DNA of 64,000 nucleotides, from contig OZ250139.1 in assembly GCA_965237405.1 (NCBI GenBank), positions 1,240,001 through 1,304,000 on the forward strand, given 5' to 3'. The stretch's first letter is position 1. Each line of letters begins with the position of its first letter. Both the position numbers and the translations under genes were made by a program. This document shows, piece by piece, positions 24,922 through 34,322 of this stretch. Source of the DNA: CAUZIB01 sp963663925 (GTDB lineage: Bacteria; Acidobacteriota; Vicinamibacteria; Vicinamibacterales; UBA8438). The notes below the pieces were generated by a model. It was not told the origin of the DNA and did not search any database. It worked only from the letters and a program-made list of their open reading frames with translations.

Positions 24922-25788
24922 CTACACGGTACATAACCGCACCGCCTCACCGAGCGACATCATTGGCTCTCGCGTCGGAACAAATTCGTGGGCAATGTAC
25001 CCTTGGTATCCCGTCTCGGCAATAGCGCGACAGACAACGGGCCAATTAAGCTCTTGATCGGAGCCGAGCTCACGACGACCTGGGACCCCACCGGTGTGAT
25101 AGTGCCCGATGTATTCGCTGTTCTCACGGATTGTCCGGATGATGTCACCCTCCATGACCTGCATGTGGTAAATGTCGTAGAGCAGCTTCACTCTTGGCGA
25201 GCCCACCCGCTTAATTATCTCGATGCCGAACGCTGTCCGATCACCGTGATAGTCGGGATAGTTGACCCGACTATTGAGTAGCTCGACAAGCACCGTCACC
25301 CCTTCACTCTCTGCAGCCGGCACGATTCGCTGGAGAGCAGCCGTACAGTTATCGATTCCTTGGACATCGCTCATACCCCGTCGGTTACCAACGAAGACAA
25401 TGATCTGAGACACACCGGCCCGAGCGGCCCGCGGGAGACTCTCCTCAAGGTTAGATACGATCTCGTCGTGGTTAGAGCGATCATTGATGCCATGCTTAAC
25501 TGTCCCTCCACCGCCATAGCCAGTGGAGCAGCTCAACCCATAGTCACTGGCAATCACCCACTCGTCCCTCTCAAGCAGGTCAACGGCTGTCAGACCGAGG
25601 CTGCCGACCTGACGAAAGAAGTCGGCTAACGGGATGTCCTGGTAACACCACCGACACACCGACTGAACCAGTTGTCCGGCAGGCAACGTGGCCGCTTCAA
25701 GCGGCACGAGGCCGCCCGCCGCTACCCGCACTCCTACGGTCGCCGCGCCAATTGCTCCGATCGCCTCTCGCCTGGTGACTTTCGCCAT
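24922..25788 (-). CDS. Tat-exported TIM-barrel isomerase (hydroxypyruvate isomerase-like)
   Basis: A 288-residue protein with the twin-arginine leader KVTRREAIGAIGAATVGV. The mature part is an AP-endonuclease-2/xylose isomerase-type barrel. It has a metal-ligand Glu in VLVELLNS, an Asp-His in LLYDIYHMQVMEGD, HYHTGGVPGRRELG, and a final Glu in YIAHEFVPTR. The last blocks match hydroxypyruvate isomerases. The first domain contains extra Cys (SVCRWCYQD). AAGGAG precedes the ATG. The divergent neighbour is a hydroxyacid-type dehydrogenase, which fits small-acid metabolism but does not prove it. Confidence 0.87.
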   Translation of the reverse strand: MAKVTRREAIGAIGAATVGVRVAAGGLVPLEAATLPAGQLVQSVCRWCYQDIPLADFFRQVGSLGLTAVDLLERDEWVIASDYGLSCSTGYGGGGTVKHGINDRSNHDEIVSNLEESLPRAARAGVSQIIVFVGNRRGMSDVQGIDNCTAALQRIVPAAESEGVTVLVELLNSRVNYPDYHGDRTAFGIEIIKRVGSPRVKLLYDIYHMQVMEGDIIRTIRENSEYIGHYHTGGVPGRRELGSDQELNWPVVCRAIAETGYQGYIAHEFVPTREPMMSLGEAVRLCTV

Positions 25789-25905
25789 AGCTACTCCTTA
25801 AGGTCGGCGGGTTCCACACCTATCGATTCCAGCTACCGCTACGTGGAACGCCAGAATTGTTTAGATTATAGACTGAGAGAAATCTGCTCAAGCAAGGATC
25901 CCACA

Positions 25906-26967
25906 ATGTCCGAATACAAGATCGCTGTCATCAAAGGCGACGGCATCGGCGTCGACGTCGTCAACGAAGGCCTGAAAGTGCTGAATGCACTCGCCGTGCG
26001 CCACGGAATCACTTGGGCATTCACTGAGTTCCCGTGGGGCTCGAATTACTACCAAACTCACGGGGGAATGATGCCCTCTTCGTCACTTAAGACCCTGACT
26101 CCATTTGATGGGATATTTCTGGGCGCCATCGGCCATCCTGACATCCAGGACAACATCACGTTGAACGGGCTGTTGCTACCGATCCGGCGCCACTTCGACC
26201 AGTACGTGTGCTTGCGCCCGTCAGTGTTGTACCCGGGAGTCGAATCACCCCTTTCCGGAAAGGCTCCCTTCGACATCGACCTTGTCATCATTCGCGAAAA
26301 CACCGAAGGGGAGTACTTGAATATCGGTGGCTTCGCGTACCACCAAACACCGAACGAGGTCGCAGTTCAAACCGCACTCTTCACGCGCCGAGGCTGCGAA
26401 CGAGTGATCCGTTATGCATTCGATCTAGCTCGTGAGCGGACCAAGAAGAAGATTGTCACCTCGGTCACAAAGACAAACGCGTTGGGCTATATGACGCTAT
26501 GGGACCGAACCTTCGAGTTCGTAGGTGAACAGTACCCCGAGATCGAGGGAAACTCCCTGCTCGTTGATGCCGCCTGTATGGATCTCATTCGACGGCCGGA
26601 AGCGTTCGATGTCATCGTGGCCCCAAATCTCTTCGGGGACATCCTAACGGACATCGGCGCAATTATCACCGGCAGCATCGGCCTAGCATCCAGCGGTAAC
26701 ATCAACCCCGACCGCTCCGTCCCCTCGATGTTTGAGCCGACGCACGGATCGGCTCCGGATATCGCGGGCAAAGATATCGCAAACCCGATGGCCCAGATTC
26801 TCACTGCTGCCGTGATGCTCAGCCACCTTGGTGAGACCGCGGCGGCCGCAGCAGTTCAGGCGGCCGTCCTAAAACTCCTCGCTGAGGGCACGGTCGTCAC
26901 CCCGGACCTCGGCGGCAACGCGACCACCCAGGCTGTCGGGGATGCCGTCGCTACTCTCGTAGCGTAA
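25906..26967 (+). CDS. Tartrate/D-malate/isopropylmalate-type decarboxylating dehydrogenase
   Basis: A 353-residue beta-decarboxylating dehydrogenase. Landmarks: KIAVIKGDGIGVDVVNEGLK at the start, FLGAIGHP, LCLR-type VCLRPSVLYPGVESPL, IRENTEGEYLNIGG, the Lys of SVTKTNALGYM, DAACMDLIRRP, APNLFGDILTDIGAIITGSI and FEPTHGSAPDIAGKDIANPM. The Leu-rich IPMDH substrate region is not preserved, and the enzyme resembles tartrate or D-malate dehydrogenases more than LeuB. It uses NAD with Mg or Mn. ATG at 25906 with AAGGA 7 bases upstream; the long upstream extension is not coding. Confidence 0.92.
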   Translation: MSEYKIAVIKGDGIGVDVVNEGLKVLNALAVRHGITWAFTEFPWGSNYYQTHGGMMPSSSLKTLTPFDGIFLGAIGHPDIQDNITLNGLLLPIRRHFDQYVCLRPSVLYPGVESPLSGKAPFDIDLVIIRENTEGEYLNIGGFAYHQTPNEVAVQTALFTRRGCERVIRYAFDLARERTKKKIVTSVTKTNALGYMTLWDRTFEFVGEQYPEIEGNSLLVDAACMDLIRRPEAFDVIVAPNLFGDILTDIGAIITGSIGLASSGNINPDRSVPSMFEPTHGSAPDIAGKDIANPMAQILTAAVMLSHLGETAAAAAVQAAVLKLLAEGTVVTPDLGGNATTQAVGDAVATLVA

Positions 26968-27088
26968 GGCGACAGGTTACCTGTTCGGGCGAGGGTCCAA
27001 TGGATTGCCACCGTCGGCAGAGAGTGTGCCGCTGCATAAGCCTCGAGAACACTCAGGTATGCGACGAGTCACGGATTCCTATGGATGA

Positions 27089-27307
27089 CTACTCTCGGCC
27101 GTTGAATCTGGAACTGGTTTTCCATGCCAAATTTCGATTCGATGCTTGATAGAACATGACTGGTCGCCGAGCAGTCACAGCAATAAGAGCGCTATTACAA
27201 ATCCCATACTTAAAGAAAGATAGCCAAATAACTCCATAGTCGGATATCCCCAATAGGCCCTTAAACCCATCGATGTGCCGCTTGTACCAGTCAATCAGCC
27301 TACCCAT
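27089..27307 (-). CDS. Small putative membrane protein
   Basis: A 72-residue frame begins MGRLIDWYKRHIDGFKGLLG, followed by a hydrophobic stretch (ISDYGVIWLSFFKYGICNSA). It has a good ribosome site (AGGAG close to the ATG at 27307). GC is clearly lower than in the neighbours. The tail after residue 45 looks less constrained and may be a frame-shifted end. Family unknown. It lies 90 bases from an inserted IS256-type element. Confidence 0.45.
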   Translation of the reverse strand: MGRLIDWYKRHIDGFKGLLGISDYGVIWLSFFKYGICNSALIAVTARRPVMFYQASNRNLAWKTSSRFNGRE

Positions 27308-27398
27308 CTACTCCTACCTTGCCAAGATTAACTAGTTACAGCATAGGGCCGACCATTCGATCGATTCCTCTTCTCGTAGCAAGAGTTATAACCAAGAG

Positions 27399-28761
27399 TT
27401 GTGTATGACGGTCTAGAGAAAGGCGGCGTACCCTGGGTGTGAAATCGCAACACCCCAATCGCCCTGGCAGGGGCAAAGGAGTACGCCACCATGACTCAGA
27501 GTAGCGACAACGTCGTCGAGTTTCCATCGGAATCATCCGGGGATGTGCTGACGGAAATCCTCCGCAAGGGAGCGCGGAACCTGTTGGCCGGTGCGATCGA
27601 ACAGGAAGTGACGGACTACTTGCGCGAACGAGCGGACCTGCGAGACGAGGCGGAGCGGCAGCTTGTGGTTCGCAACGGGTATCTCCCGGAACGGCGAGTC
27701 CAGACGGGGCTGGGCGACGTCCCCGTCAAGAAACCGCGGGTTCGCGATCGACGGCCCGCGGACGCGCAAGAGGTGTTCGACTCGTCCATCTTGCCGCGGT
27801 ATCTGAGGCGGACCAAGTCGATGGAGGAGCTGTTGCCGTGGCTGTACCTCAAAGGCATCAGCACGAACGACTTCAGCGCCGCTCTCGCGGCGCTGCTCGG
27901 CCCCGACGCCCAGGGACTCTCCGCCACGACGATTACGCGACTGAAAACGGCCTGGGAGCAGGAGTATCGGGACTGGTCGACACGGTCCCTGGCGGGCCAG
28001 CGATACGCCTATGTCTGGGCTGACGGTGTGTATTTCAACGTCCGGCTCGAGGACGCGGCGAACGCGCGGCAATGCATCCTGGTCTTGATGGGGGCGACCC
28101 CGGAAGGCCGGAAGGAGCTGATCGCGGTGAGCGATGGGTATCGCGAGAGCGAGCAGTCCTGGCGCGAGCTGCTGTTGAGCGTCCGAGCCCGGGGACTGGA
28201 ACTGGCGCCCAGGCTCGCGGTCGGCGATGGCGGGCTCGGCTTCTGGGCGGCCCTGCGCCAGGTGTACTCCTCCGCCCGCGAGCAGCGCTGTTGGGTTCAC
28301 AAGACCGCGAACGTGCTCAACAAAATGCCGCGGTCGATCCAGCCCAAGGCCAAGTCGATGCTCCACGAGATCTGGATGGCGGCGACCAAGGTCGACGCGG
28401 AGCAGGCCTTCGCTTTGTTCCTCGAGACGTTCAGCCGCAAGTATCCCGGCGCCACGACGTGCCTAGAGAAAGACCGGGACGTGTTGCTAACCTTCTATGA
28501 CTTCCCCGCGGACCACTGGACACACATCCGGACCACGAACCCGATCGAATCGACCTTCGCCACCGTCCGTTTGCGTACGCGGAAAACGAAGGGGGCGGGC
28601 AGTCGGCTCGCGTCCTTGACCATGGTGTTCAAGCTGGCGGTTACCGCACAAAAACGGTGGAGAGCATTAAACGGAGCGCAGCTGATCGCAGACGTCGTTC
28701 GAGGAGTTCATTTCGTCGACGGCGTTCAGAAAGAGGCCGCCTGATCGGACCTCATACACAA
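27399..28761 (+). mobile_element. IS256-family insertion sequence
   Basis: A single transposase gene is bounded by short inverted ends: TTGTGTATGACGGTC at 27399 and its partner TTGTGTATGAGGTCC read inward from 28761. The size of about 1.36 kb is normal for the family. I could not find the expected 8-9 bp target duplication (ACCAAGAG on the left, AATTTGAC on the right), so the flanks have changed or the ends are slightly longer. It is inserted between the small membrane protein and the methyltransferase, away from any gene. Confidence 0.85.
27491..28744 (+). CDS. IS256-family (mutator) transposase
   Basis: A 417-residue DDE transposase. The N-terminal half has the MULE/IS256 pattern (DVPVKKPRVRD, FDSSILPRYLRRTKSMEELL, LYLKGISTNDF). 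Catalytic Asp in YVWADGVYFNVR, second Asp in LAVGDGGLGFWAAL and the Glu in RTTNPIESTFATVRLRT; CWVHKTANVLNKMP lies between them. Full length and undamaged, so probably active. Ribosome site GGAG near the ATG at 27491. Confidence 0.96.
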   Translation: MTQSSDNVVEFPSESSGDVLTEILRKGARNLLAGAIEQEVTDYLRERADLRDEAERQLVVRNGYLPERRVQTGLGDVPVKKPRVRDRRPADAQEVFDSSILPRYLRRTKSMEELLPWLYLKGISTNDFSAALAALLGPDAQGLSATTITRLKTAWEQEYRDWSTRSLAGQRYAYVWADGVYFNVRLEDAANARQCILVLMGATPEGRKELIAVSDGYRESEQSWRELLLSVRARGLELAPRLAVGDGGLGFWAALRQVYSSAREQRCWVHKTANVLNKMPRSIQPKAKSMLHEIWMAATKVDAEQAFALFLETFSRKYPGATTCLEKDRDVLLTFYDFPADHWTHIRTTNPIESTFATVRLRTRKTKGAGSRLASLTMVFKLAVTAQKRWRALNGAQLIADVVRGVHFVDGVQKEAA

Positions 28762-28906
28762 AATTTGACAATAGCTCGCGTAGCAATAGTCCGCGGCACT
28801 TAGCGGAACTCAACGTACCCAAAAAGATTAATAGTCCAGCCCGTCACATTCAGAATCATCGCTTCAAAACTAAAGACTGTGCACGGAGTCACCGACAACC
28901 CTATAC

Positions 28907-29857
28907 ATGACCCCGTACTCAATGGCCGAATCGTTGCAGCGAACCGTGGGCCCGATGGCGGTCCAACAACACGGACTTCTTGCACCGATGTCTCGAACCA
29001 GGCGGTTTCGTGATCTCATAGATCGGTTTCTTGTAACCGGCGGTGACCTTCTACTTGAGGTTCCAACTGGAGAAGGCTTCGGACCGAGGCTGTGCGGCAG
29101 GCATTGGAACTCACTGGCACAAAATGATGCCCTGAAATCTATCCTTACGCTTGCCGGCGATGACACCAGCTGGGATCTGGATGGCTTCTTTGAGACAGGT
29201 AGGGCGGATATCGAACGACTCATGGCAGATATCGAACGCCTGATGCCATCATTACCAAAACGCCGAGCCCTCGACTTCGGCTGCGGCGTCGGACGCCTCA
29301 CCCAGGCCCTCAAGAGCCACTTCGATGAAGTCATTGGCGTCGATAGGGCAGCTTCGATGATCGCACTCGCGCAGGAATACGACCGTTCATCTGCGAAGTG
29401 CGAGTTCGTCATCAATCGCAGACCGCACCTTCGGCGGTTCACCGGAAACACGTTCGATCTCGTGTATAGCCGTCTGGTGCTTCAGCACATTCCGCCGACA
29501 CAAATAAAACGATACATCCAAGAACTCCTGAGGCTGCTAGCGCCAGGCGGCCTGTTCGTGTTCCAGCTCCCCACTGCAATTAACGACCCTAGGCAAGCGT
29601 TTTGCAACGCACCCGTGCTCGGCGGACAGCTCAAGCTAAGTCTGCCTGGCTGGCTGGTTCACTCGTACCGCCAGGTAAAGTACCACGTGTATCGGAGCGT
29701 CGTGCCCCACATGGAGATGTTCGGAATGGCTCGAGAGACCGTCGTGGACTTAGTGGAAGGCTGCGACGGTCAGATCGTAGAGATCCGCGCTGACCGCAGT
29801 CACGGCACGAGCGAACCTGGCTTCGAGTACTGGGTCACGAAACGTGCGGCACGATAA
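28907..29857 (+). CDS. Class I SAM-dependent methyltransferase
   Basis: A 316-residue protein whose central domain has the SAM motif RALDFGCGVGRLTQALKSHF near residue 125, VIGVDRA after it, and the post-motif YSRLVLQHIPP. LAPGGLFVFQLP follows. Methyl acceptor unknown. Residues about 101-114 are a direct repeat (ADIERLM twice) from a 21-base duplication. The first 27 residues are poorly supported: there is no ribosome site at 28907, and ATG 28989 is an alternative. It is convergent with the FO synthase gene, with a 3-base gap. Confidence 0.85.
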   Translation: MTPYSMAESLQRTVGPMAVQQHGLLAPMSRTRRFRDLIDRFLVTGGDLLLEVPTGEGFGPRLCGRHWNSLAQNDALKSILTLAGDDTSWDLDGFFETGRADIERLMADIERLMPSLPKRRALDFGCGVGRLTQALKSHFDEVIGVDRAASMIALAQEYDRSSAKCEFVINRRPHLRRFTGNTFDLVYSRLVLQHIPPTQIKRYIQELLRLLAPGGLFVFQLPTAINDPRQAFCNAPVLGGQLKLSLPGWLVHSYRQVKYHVYRSVVPHMEMFGMARETVVDLVEGCDGQIVEIRADRSHGTSEPGFEYWVTKRAAR

Positions 29858-29860
29858 CAC

Positions 29861-32284
29861 CTAATCCACCGAATCGGATCGAGCCCCTTTGATAGGAGGT
29901 GTTTGGATGATCGGTGACAGCTCTGCAGCACCAAATGATCGTCTCACTTGTTGTTCCGACGGTTCACCATATGCTGTTGAACGCTGCCTTGGAACTCGAT
30001 TCACGTATAAAATGACCGACTCCATCTGCTCGGGTGAAAGTTCCTGACCAAAAGACGCGCCAGCAGCCCTGGTAATACTTTCATTCATCAAGGTGCCACC
30101 CAGGTCGTTTACTCCGGCATTTAGGCACTCGGCTACACCGCGAGGTCCCATTTTCACCCACGACGCCTGAATATTCGGAACTACCGGATGTAGAGCCACT
30201 CTCGCGACCGCATGCATCAGAAGTGATTCCCTGAAAGTGGGACCTTTGCGGGCTCTACCCTTCAAATAGATCGGTGCTTCCATGTGTACAAACGGCAATG
30301 GCACAAATTCTGTAAACCCACCCGTCTTCACTTGCAGTTCCCTTATTCTCTTTAGGTGTCTGCCCCAGTTTATGGGGCGGTCTATATGCCCATACATAAT
30401 GGTAGCAGTGGTCTGCAACCCAACCTGATGTGCTGTTTCTATTACCTCGAACCACTGATCAGTGGATAGTTTGTCAGGACATAATTCTTTTCTGACTTCG
30501 TCATCCAACACTTCCGCAGCAGTGCCAGGCAATGTGCCTAGTCCTGCATCCTTCAACTGCATTAAGAATTCCCTAAGTGACATCTCAAGAGTTTCAGCGC
30601 CCTGCCATACTTCTAACGGCGAAAATGCATGAACATGCATCTCTGGCACAGCTGACTTCACTGTTCGACAAATTCCTAGATACGTCTTCCCCGTATATTC
30701 CGGGTGGATTCCCCCTTGCATGCAGACCTCAGTGCCGCCTCGCTCCCAGGCCTCGATAGTCCTCCGGCTGATCTCAACCAGGTCAAGGTTATAGGGAGAA
30801 CCTCGTAGATTTTCACTGAGCTTACCTTTGGAGAATGCACAGAACTTACACCGGAAATAGCACACGTTCGTATAGTTGATATTCCGATTAACGACGTAAG
30901 TCACCTCATCGCCATTAATCTGTTGGCGCAGTTTATCGGCAGCCCTCAAGACTCCAACAACATCATCGCCTCTGGCTGCGAATAGTTCCGCAATCTCACA
31001 CTCTGTAAGTGCGAGACCGTTGCTCGTCTTGGCACACAGTTCCTCAATCCTCGTTGATAGATTCAGAGCGGACGTTGTTCCAATGCGATGCAACAGCTTT
31101 TCAGGCAATCGAGCATCCCCATCACCAGGAGACCATGAATCTTCTCGCGCAAATCCTTCGGCATCCGATCCCCGCACTAATGCTGGCCTCAGATTCTCTG
31201 CGACCCAGGTGCCTGCATCTCTTACATATTGAGGATATGCAGTGAGTCGTTCTACGAGGACCTTTCCCTCTTCTTCAGTCTTCCTGGCAAGAAGCTCAAG
31301 GTTCGGCCATGGTGCCTCTGGATTTACGTGGTCAGGGGTGACTGGGGACACACCTCCCCAATCATTGATTCCGGCTCGGATCAAGGCTCCGAACGTTCCC
31401 GGACTCAAGTTTGGCGGAGCCTGAATCGCCATATGAGGACCAAAAACAATCCTGGCGCTGGCAATCGTCCACAAGAGTTCATTTAGCTCGGGTTCGGGAG
31501 ACGATGCCATTAAGGTACCTTCCTTCGCCCTGAAGTTCTGAATGATGATTTCCTGTATATGACCAAATGTGTCGTTGAGATCACGCAGTACAACAAACGA
31601 TTCAATTCGCTCTTCACGCGTCTCACCAATGCCAATCAGGATGCCTGACGTATAGGGAATCCTGAGTTCACCAGCTGTCCTCATGGTCTCAAGCCTCGCA
31701 CCTGGGTCCTTATCAGGTGAGCCGAAATGTGCTTCGCCTCGCTCAAGCAGACGCCTCGATACATCTTCTAGCATCATGCCCTGCGACAAGCAGGTTTCCT
31801 TCAGTGCGATAAGTTCATCGCGTGTGACGACTCCAGGGTTCGCGTGAGGGAATAGACCGGTGGCATCGAAGACAGCTTTGGCAGCGGCAAGGAGATATGC
31901 AATCGTCGTCGAATATCCCAACTCAGCCAGCTCTTGTCGAGCCTGTGAATATCTCAGTTCCGGCTTGTCTCCGAGAGTAAAGAGGGCCTCACGGCAACCG
32001 GAACTCGAGCCCTCTTGAGCAATGCCGACCATTTCATCGATTGTCATATAGGCCCGCACACCCGTCTTGGGCGGTTGAGCGAACGTGCAGTAGTGACAAA
32101 CGTCACGGCATACTTGAGTTAGAGGAATAAATACTTTCCTCGAGTAAGTCACGACGTTCCCAAACCCTACATCTCTCAGTGTCGACGCCCTATCCATGAG
32201 CTTTGGCAAATCGGATTCGCGCACCAGACTCTGCGCTTCGTCACAGGACGGCCGCACATATGTCTTGTCTTCCATGCTCCTCAT
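29861..32284 (-). CDS. fbiC: Fused FO synthase (CofG-CofH), coenzyme F420 biosynthesis
   Basis: An 807-residue bifunctional radical-SAM enzyme that makes 7,8-didemethyl-8-hydroxy-5-deazariboflavin, the F420 chromophore. The N-terminal CofG half has VFIPLTQVCRDVCHYCTFAQ (CxxxCxxC iron-sulfur site) and a GILIGIGETREER loop. The C-terminal CofH half has a second cluster site, NVCYFRCKFCAFSKGK, and GGTEVCMQGGIHPEYTG. The fusion order and size match FbiC of actinobacteria. Base composition is lower in GC than the core genes, and no other F420 gene is visible nearby, so it may have been acquired. Start ATG 32284 or 32275. Confidence 0.95.
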   Translation of the reverse strand: MRSMEDKTYVRPSCDEAQSLVRESDLPKLMDRASTLRDVGFGNVVTYSRKVFIPLTQVCRDVCHYCTFAQPPKTGVRAYMTIDEMVGIAQEGSSSGCREALFTLGDKPELRYSQARQELAELGYSTTIAYLLAAAKAVFDATGLFPHANPGVVTRDELIALKETCLSQGMMLEDVSRRLLERGEAHFGSPDKDPGARLETMRTAGELRIPYTSGILIGIGETREERIESFVVLRDLNDTFGHIQEIIIQNFRAKEGTLMASSPEPELNELLWTIASARIVFGPHMAIQAPPNLSPGTFGALIRAGINDWGGVSPVTPDHVNPEAPWPNLELLARKTEEEGKVLVERLTAYPQYVRDAGTWVAENLRPALVRGSDAEGFAREDSWSPGDGDARLPEKLLHRIGTTSALNLSTRIEELCAKTSNGLALTECEIAELFAARGDDVVGVLRAADKLRQQINGDEVTYVVNRNINYTNVCYFRCKFCAFSKGKLSENLRGSPYNLDLVEISRRTIEAWERGGTEVCMQGGIHPEYTGKTYLGICRTVKSAVPEMHVHAFSPLEVWQGAETLEMSLREFLMQLKDAGLGTLPGTAAEVLDDEVRKELCPDKLSTDQWFEVIETAHQVGLQTTATIMYGHIDRPINWGRHLKRIRELQVKTGGFTEFVPLPFVHMEAPIYLKGRARKGPTFRESLLMHAVARVALHPVVPNIQASWVKMGPRGVAECLNAGVNDLGGTLMNESITRAAGASFGQELSPEQMESVILYVNRVPRQRSTAYGEPSEQQVRRSFGAAELSPIIQTPPIKGARSDSVD

Positions 32285-32457
32285 CCCAGTGTTGCCTAGC
32301 CCCCAAGGTGGGACCAGCTCCTATGAGAGAACTGGACTCATATCACACCGACCAACCGGTCGAGACACGACGGTCTCGCACATTAGCAACCAATCGCGTA
32401 ACTTATCGTAGGATGATTCTACACAGCCGCTCGCCAATCGACGGTCCGCCTCGACCC

Positions 32458-33360
32458 ATGCACATTGCAATTACTGGAGCTAACAGCAGCGTAGGAAGAG
32501 TCTTGTTGAGGCATATCGCAGATCAGGATGACCTTCGGGCTCAAGCCGGCGTTCGCACGCAACAGGCTGTAGCAACCCTGCCACGCAATCCAAGAATCAC
32601 TCCATATTTGATTCACTATGGTGATAGGGACACACTGGCGGCTCTGCTCGATGGAGTCCGCTGTCTCGTCCATCTCGCCGGTATTCTCATTGAGAACAAA
32701 CACTCCAGTTATCAGACTGCTAACGTGGACGTGACTCAGGCCATTGTGGACGCATGTCAACACGCCAATGTTGATCACATCGTGCTCATCAGTGCCCTTG
32801 GGGCAGACATCAACTCGAGAAACTCCTATTTCCGCTCCAAGGGTGTGGCCGAACAAATCGTCGCACATTCCGGTATCTCTGCCACCATCATCCGAACTTC
32901 CATCCTGTTAGGCCCTGGCACTGCCGGAGCACAGTCACTTGTCTGGCGGGCATCACGAACATCGGTAACAGTGCTGGGGAGAGGAAACCACTCGCTACGC
33001 CCGCTGGATGTAGACGACCTGAGCAACGCTATTCTGCACTGCTGCCGGAAGCGAGCGAACGGCGTAGCCGTCCATGAGCTCGTCGGACCAGAACCTACGA
33101 CTCATCGCGCTCTGATTTCCATGGCCGGGCAGCTGATGGGTCACAGTGTGTCGATCGCCTCCATCCCAATCTGGACCGCCAAGCTGGGTGCGACTATGGC
33201 CAATTGGATCCGCGGTGGCGATATGACAGCAACGGTGATCGAAGTAATCACCGCTGACGAAACCGTGCAAACGAATGCAGATGTCGACCTGAGGGTAACA
33301 CTCACACCACTCTCGGTGACCCTGGAAAAACTCCTGCCCGAGAAGACCCGCCGCCAGTGA
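32458..33360 (+). CDS. NmrA/SDR-type NAD(P)-binding protein
   Basis: A 300-residue atypical short-chain dehydrogenase. MHIAITGANSSVGRVLLRHI is the nucleotide-binding loop, LVHLAGI follows, and SALGADINSRNSYFRSKGVA takes the place of the catalytic YxxxK. RTSILLGPG and SLRPLDVDDLSNAI are typical of the NDUFA9/NmrA branch (quinone-related or sensor proteins). The ATG at 32458 starts exactly at the fold; the longer frame upstream overlaps fbiC antisense and is rejected. The stop overlaps the next gene's GTG by 4 bp, so it begins a three-gene operon. Confidence 0.87.
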   Translation: MHIAITGANSSVGRVLLRHIADQDDLRAQAGVRTQQAVATLPRNPRITPYLIHYGDRDTLAALLDGVRCLVHLAGILIENKHSSYQTANVDVTQAIVDACQHANVDHIVLISALGADINSRNSYFRSKGVAEQIVAHSGISATIIRTSILLGPGTAGAQSLVWRASRTSVTVLGRGNHSLRPLDVDDLSNAILHCCRKRANGVAVHELVGPEPTTHRALISMAGQLMGHSVSIASIPIWTAKLGATMANWIRGGDMTATVIEVITADETVQTNADVDLRVTLTPLSVTLEKLLPEKTRRQ

Positions 33361-34322
33361 CAAAATTCACGCGTAAATCGGGTGCATCCGGCAGCTCAAG
33401 TTCACTGGGTCGCGTTGTTTTCCTGGGTATCACCGCCGCGTGTTTCACCTTCTTGTACTACCTCCTGAATGGCGCCGCTACTCGCGAAGGATTATTACTT
33501 TTCGAGTACATGACGCAGGTATTTGCCAATGTGAGATGGCTGCCCTGGTTGGCACTGATGATGACGTACTCCAGCTTCTATTTCTTCGTTGATACACTGG
33601 TCCTGACGAGGGTTCTCAACTGGTTTATCAGACCGATCCGCTACCGGGATATCCTGCCGATTCGCGCAAGCGCCTACATACTCTCCATCTTTAACGAACA
33701 GATAGGCAAAGGTGCGATGGCCTTTTACCTAAACAAGCGTGACCAGGTGCCGGGATGGCAAGTGGCATCCGCAATGTTATTCATCATGTTCTGCGAAATC
33801 CTCTATCTACTCACCTGGGCCACCATCGGCTTCGCGCTGAGCAGAGATTCGCTCCCCGAGGTGTTCGGTCTTATTCCCTACATTGCCTTGGGTGGCGCTA
33901 TGGCATTCGTCGTGTGGATTCTCTATTTTCGAGGGGAAGTCTTTGCCAATAACAAGTTTCGGGACCGGAAGATCGTCCATGCCTTTAAGATGGCAACACT
34001 CAAACACTACGGATTGTTTTTTCTGTTCCGGTCACCGGCATTACTAGCGGCGGTTCTTGTCTACGCGCTTGCGTTGACCCTATTTGGCGTGAAGGCGTCC
34101 TTCCTATCGCTATTGGGTTACTTGCCGGTCATATTTTTTGCGGCAGCCGTACCGACGCCCATGCGAGCGACGGCTATTACCTTCTGGGTCATTCTTTTTC
34201 CGGAGAACGAAGGACAGATGGCGGCTTTTGGATTCGTGCAGCACAACTTCTTTATCTTATTCAACGCACTGATTGGCGTGATGTTCTGGCCTCGGGCTCA
34301 ACGCGAGCTATTCGGACGGTAA
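33357..34322 (+). CDS. Polytopic membrane protein, LPG-synthase-TM-like
   Basis: A 321-residue protein with about eight transmembrane helices, for example VVFLGITAACFTFLYYLL, WLALMMTYSSFYFFVDTLVL and IPYIALGGAMAFVVWILYF. The pattern (ASAYILSIFNEQIGKGAMAF with a conserved N-x-x-x-GKG turn, and a late PTPMRATAITFW block) resembles the lysylphosphatidylglycerol-synthase/flippase transmembrane family, but without a clear signature. GTG start overlaps the preceding stop; the stop TAATG overlaps the CDP-alcohol transferase start. The neighbours suggest a lipid-linked role. Confidence 0.7.
   Translation: MTKFTRKSGASGSSSSLGRVVFLGITAACFTFLYYLLNGAATREGLLLFEYMTQVFANVRWLPWLALMMTYSSFYFFVDTLVLTRVLNWFIRPIRYRDILPIRASAYILSIFNEQIGKGAMAFYLNKRDQVPGWQVASAMLFIMFCEILYLLTWATIGFALSRDSLPEVFGLIPYIALGGAMAFVVWILYFRGEVFANNKFRDRKIVHAFKMATLKHYGLFFLFRSPALLAAVLVYALALTLFGVKASFLSLLGYLPVIFFAAAVPTPMRATAITFWVILFPENEGQMAAFGFVQHNFFILFNALIGVMFWPRAQRELFGR

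Noticed and set aside
27533..28366. 277-residue frame opposite the IS256 transposase
   Set aside because: It is a shadow of a GC-rich gene; the plus strand has an intact DDE transposase with all catalytic residues.
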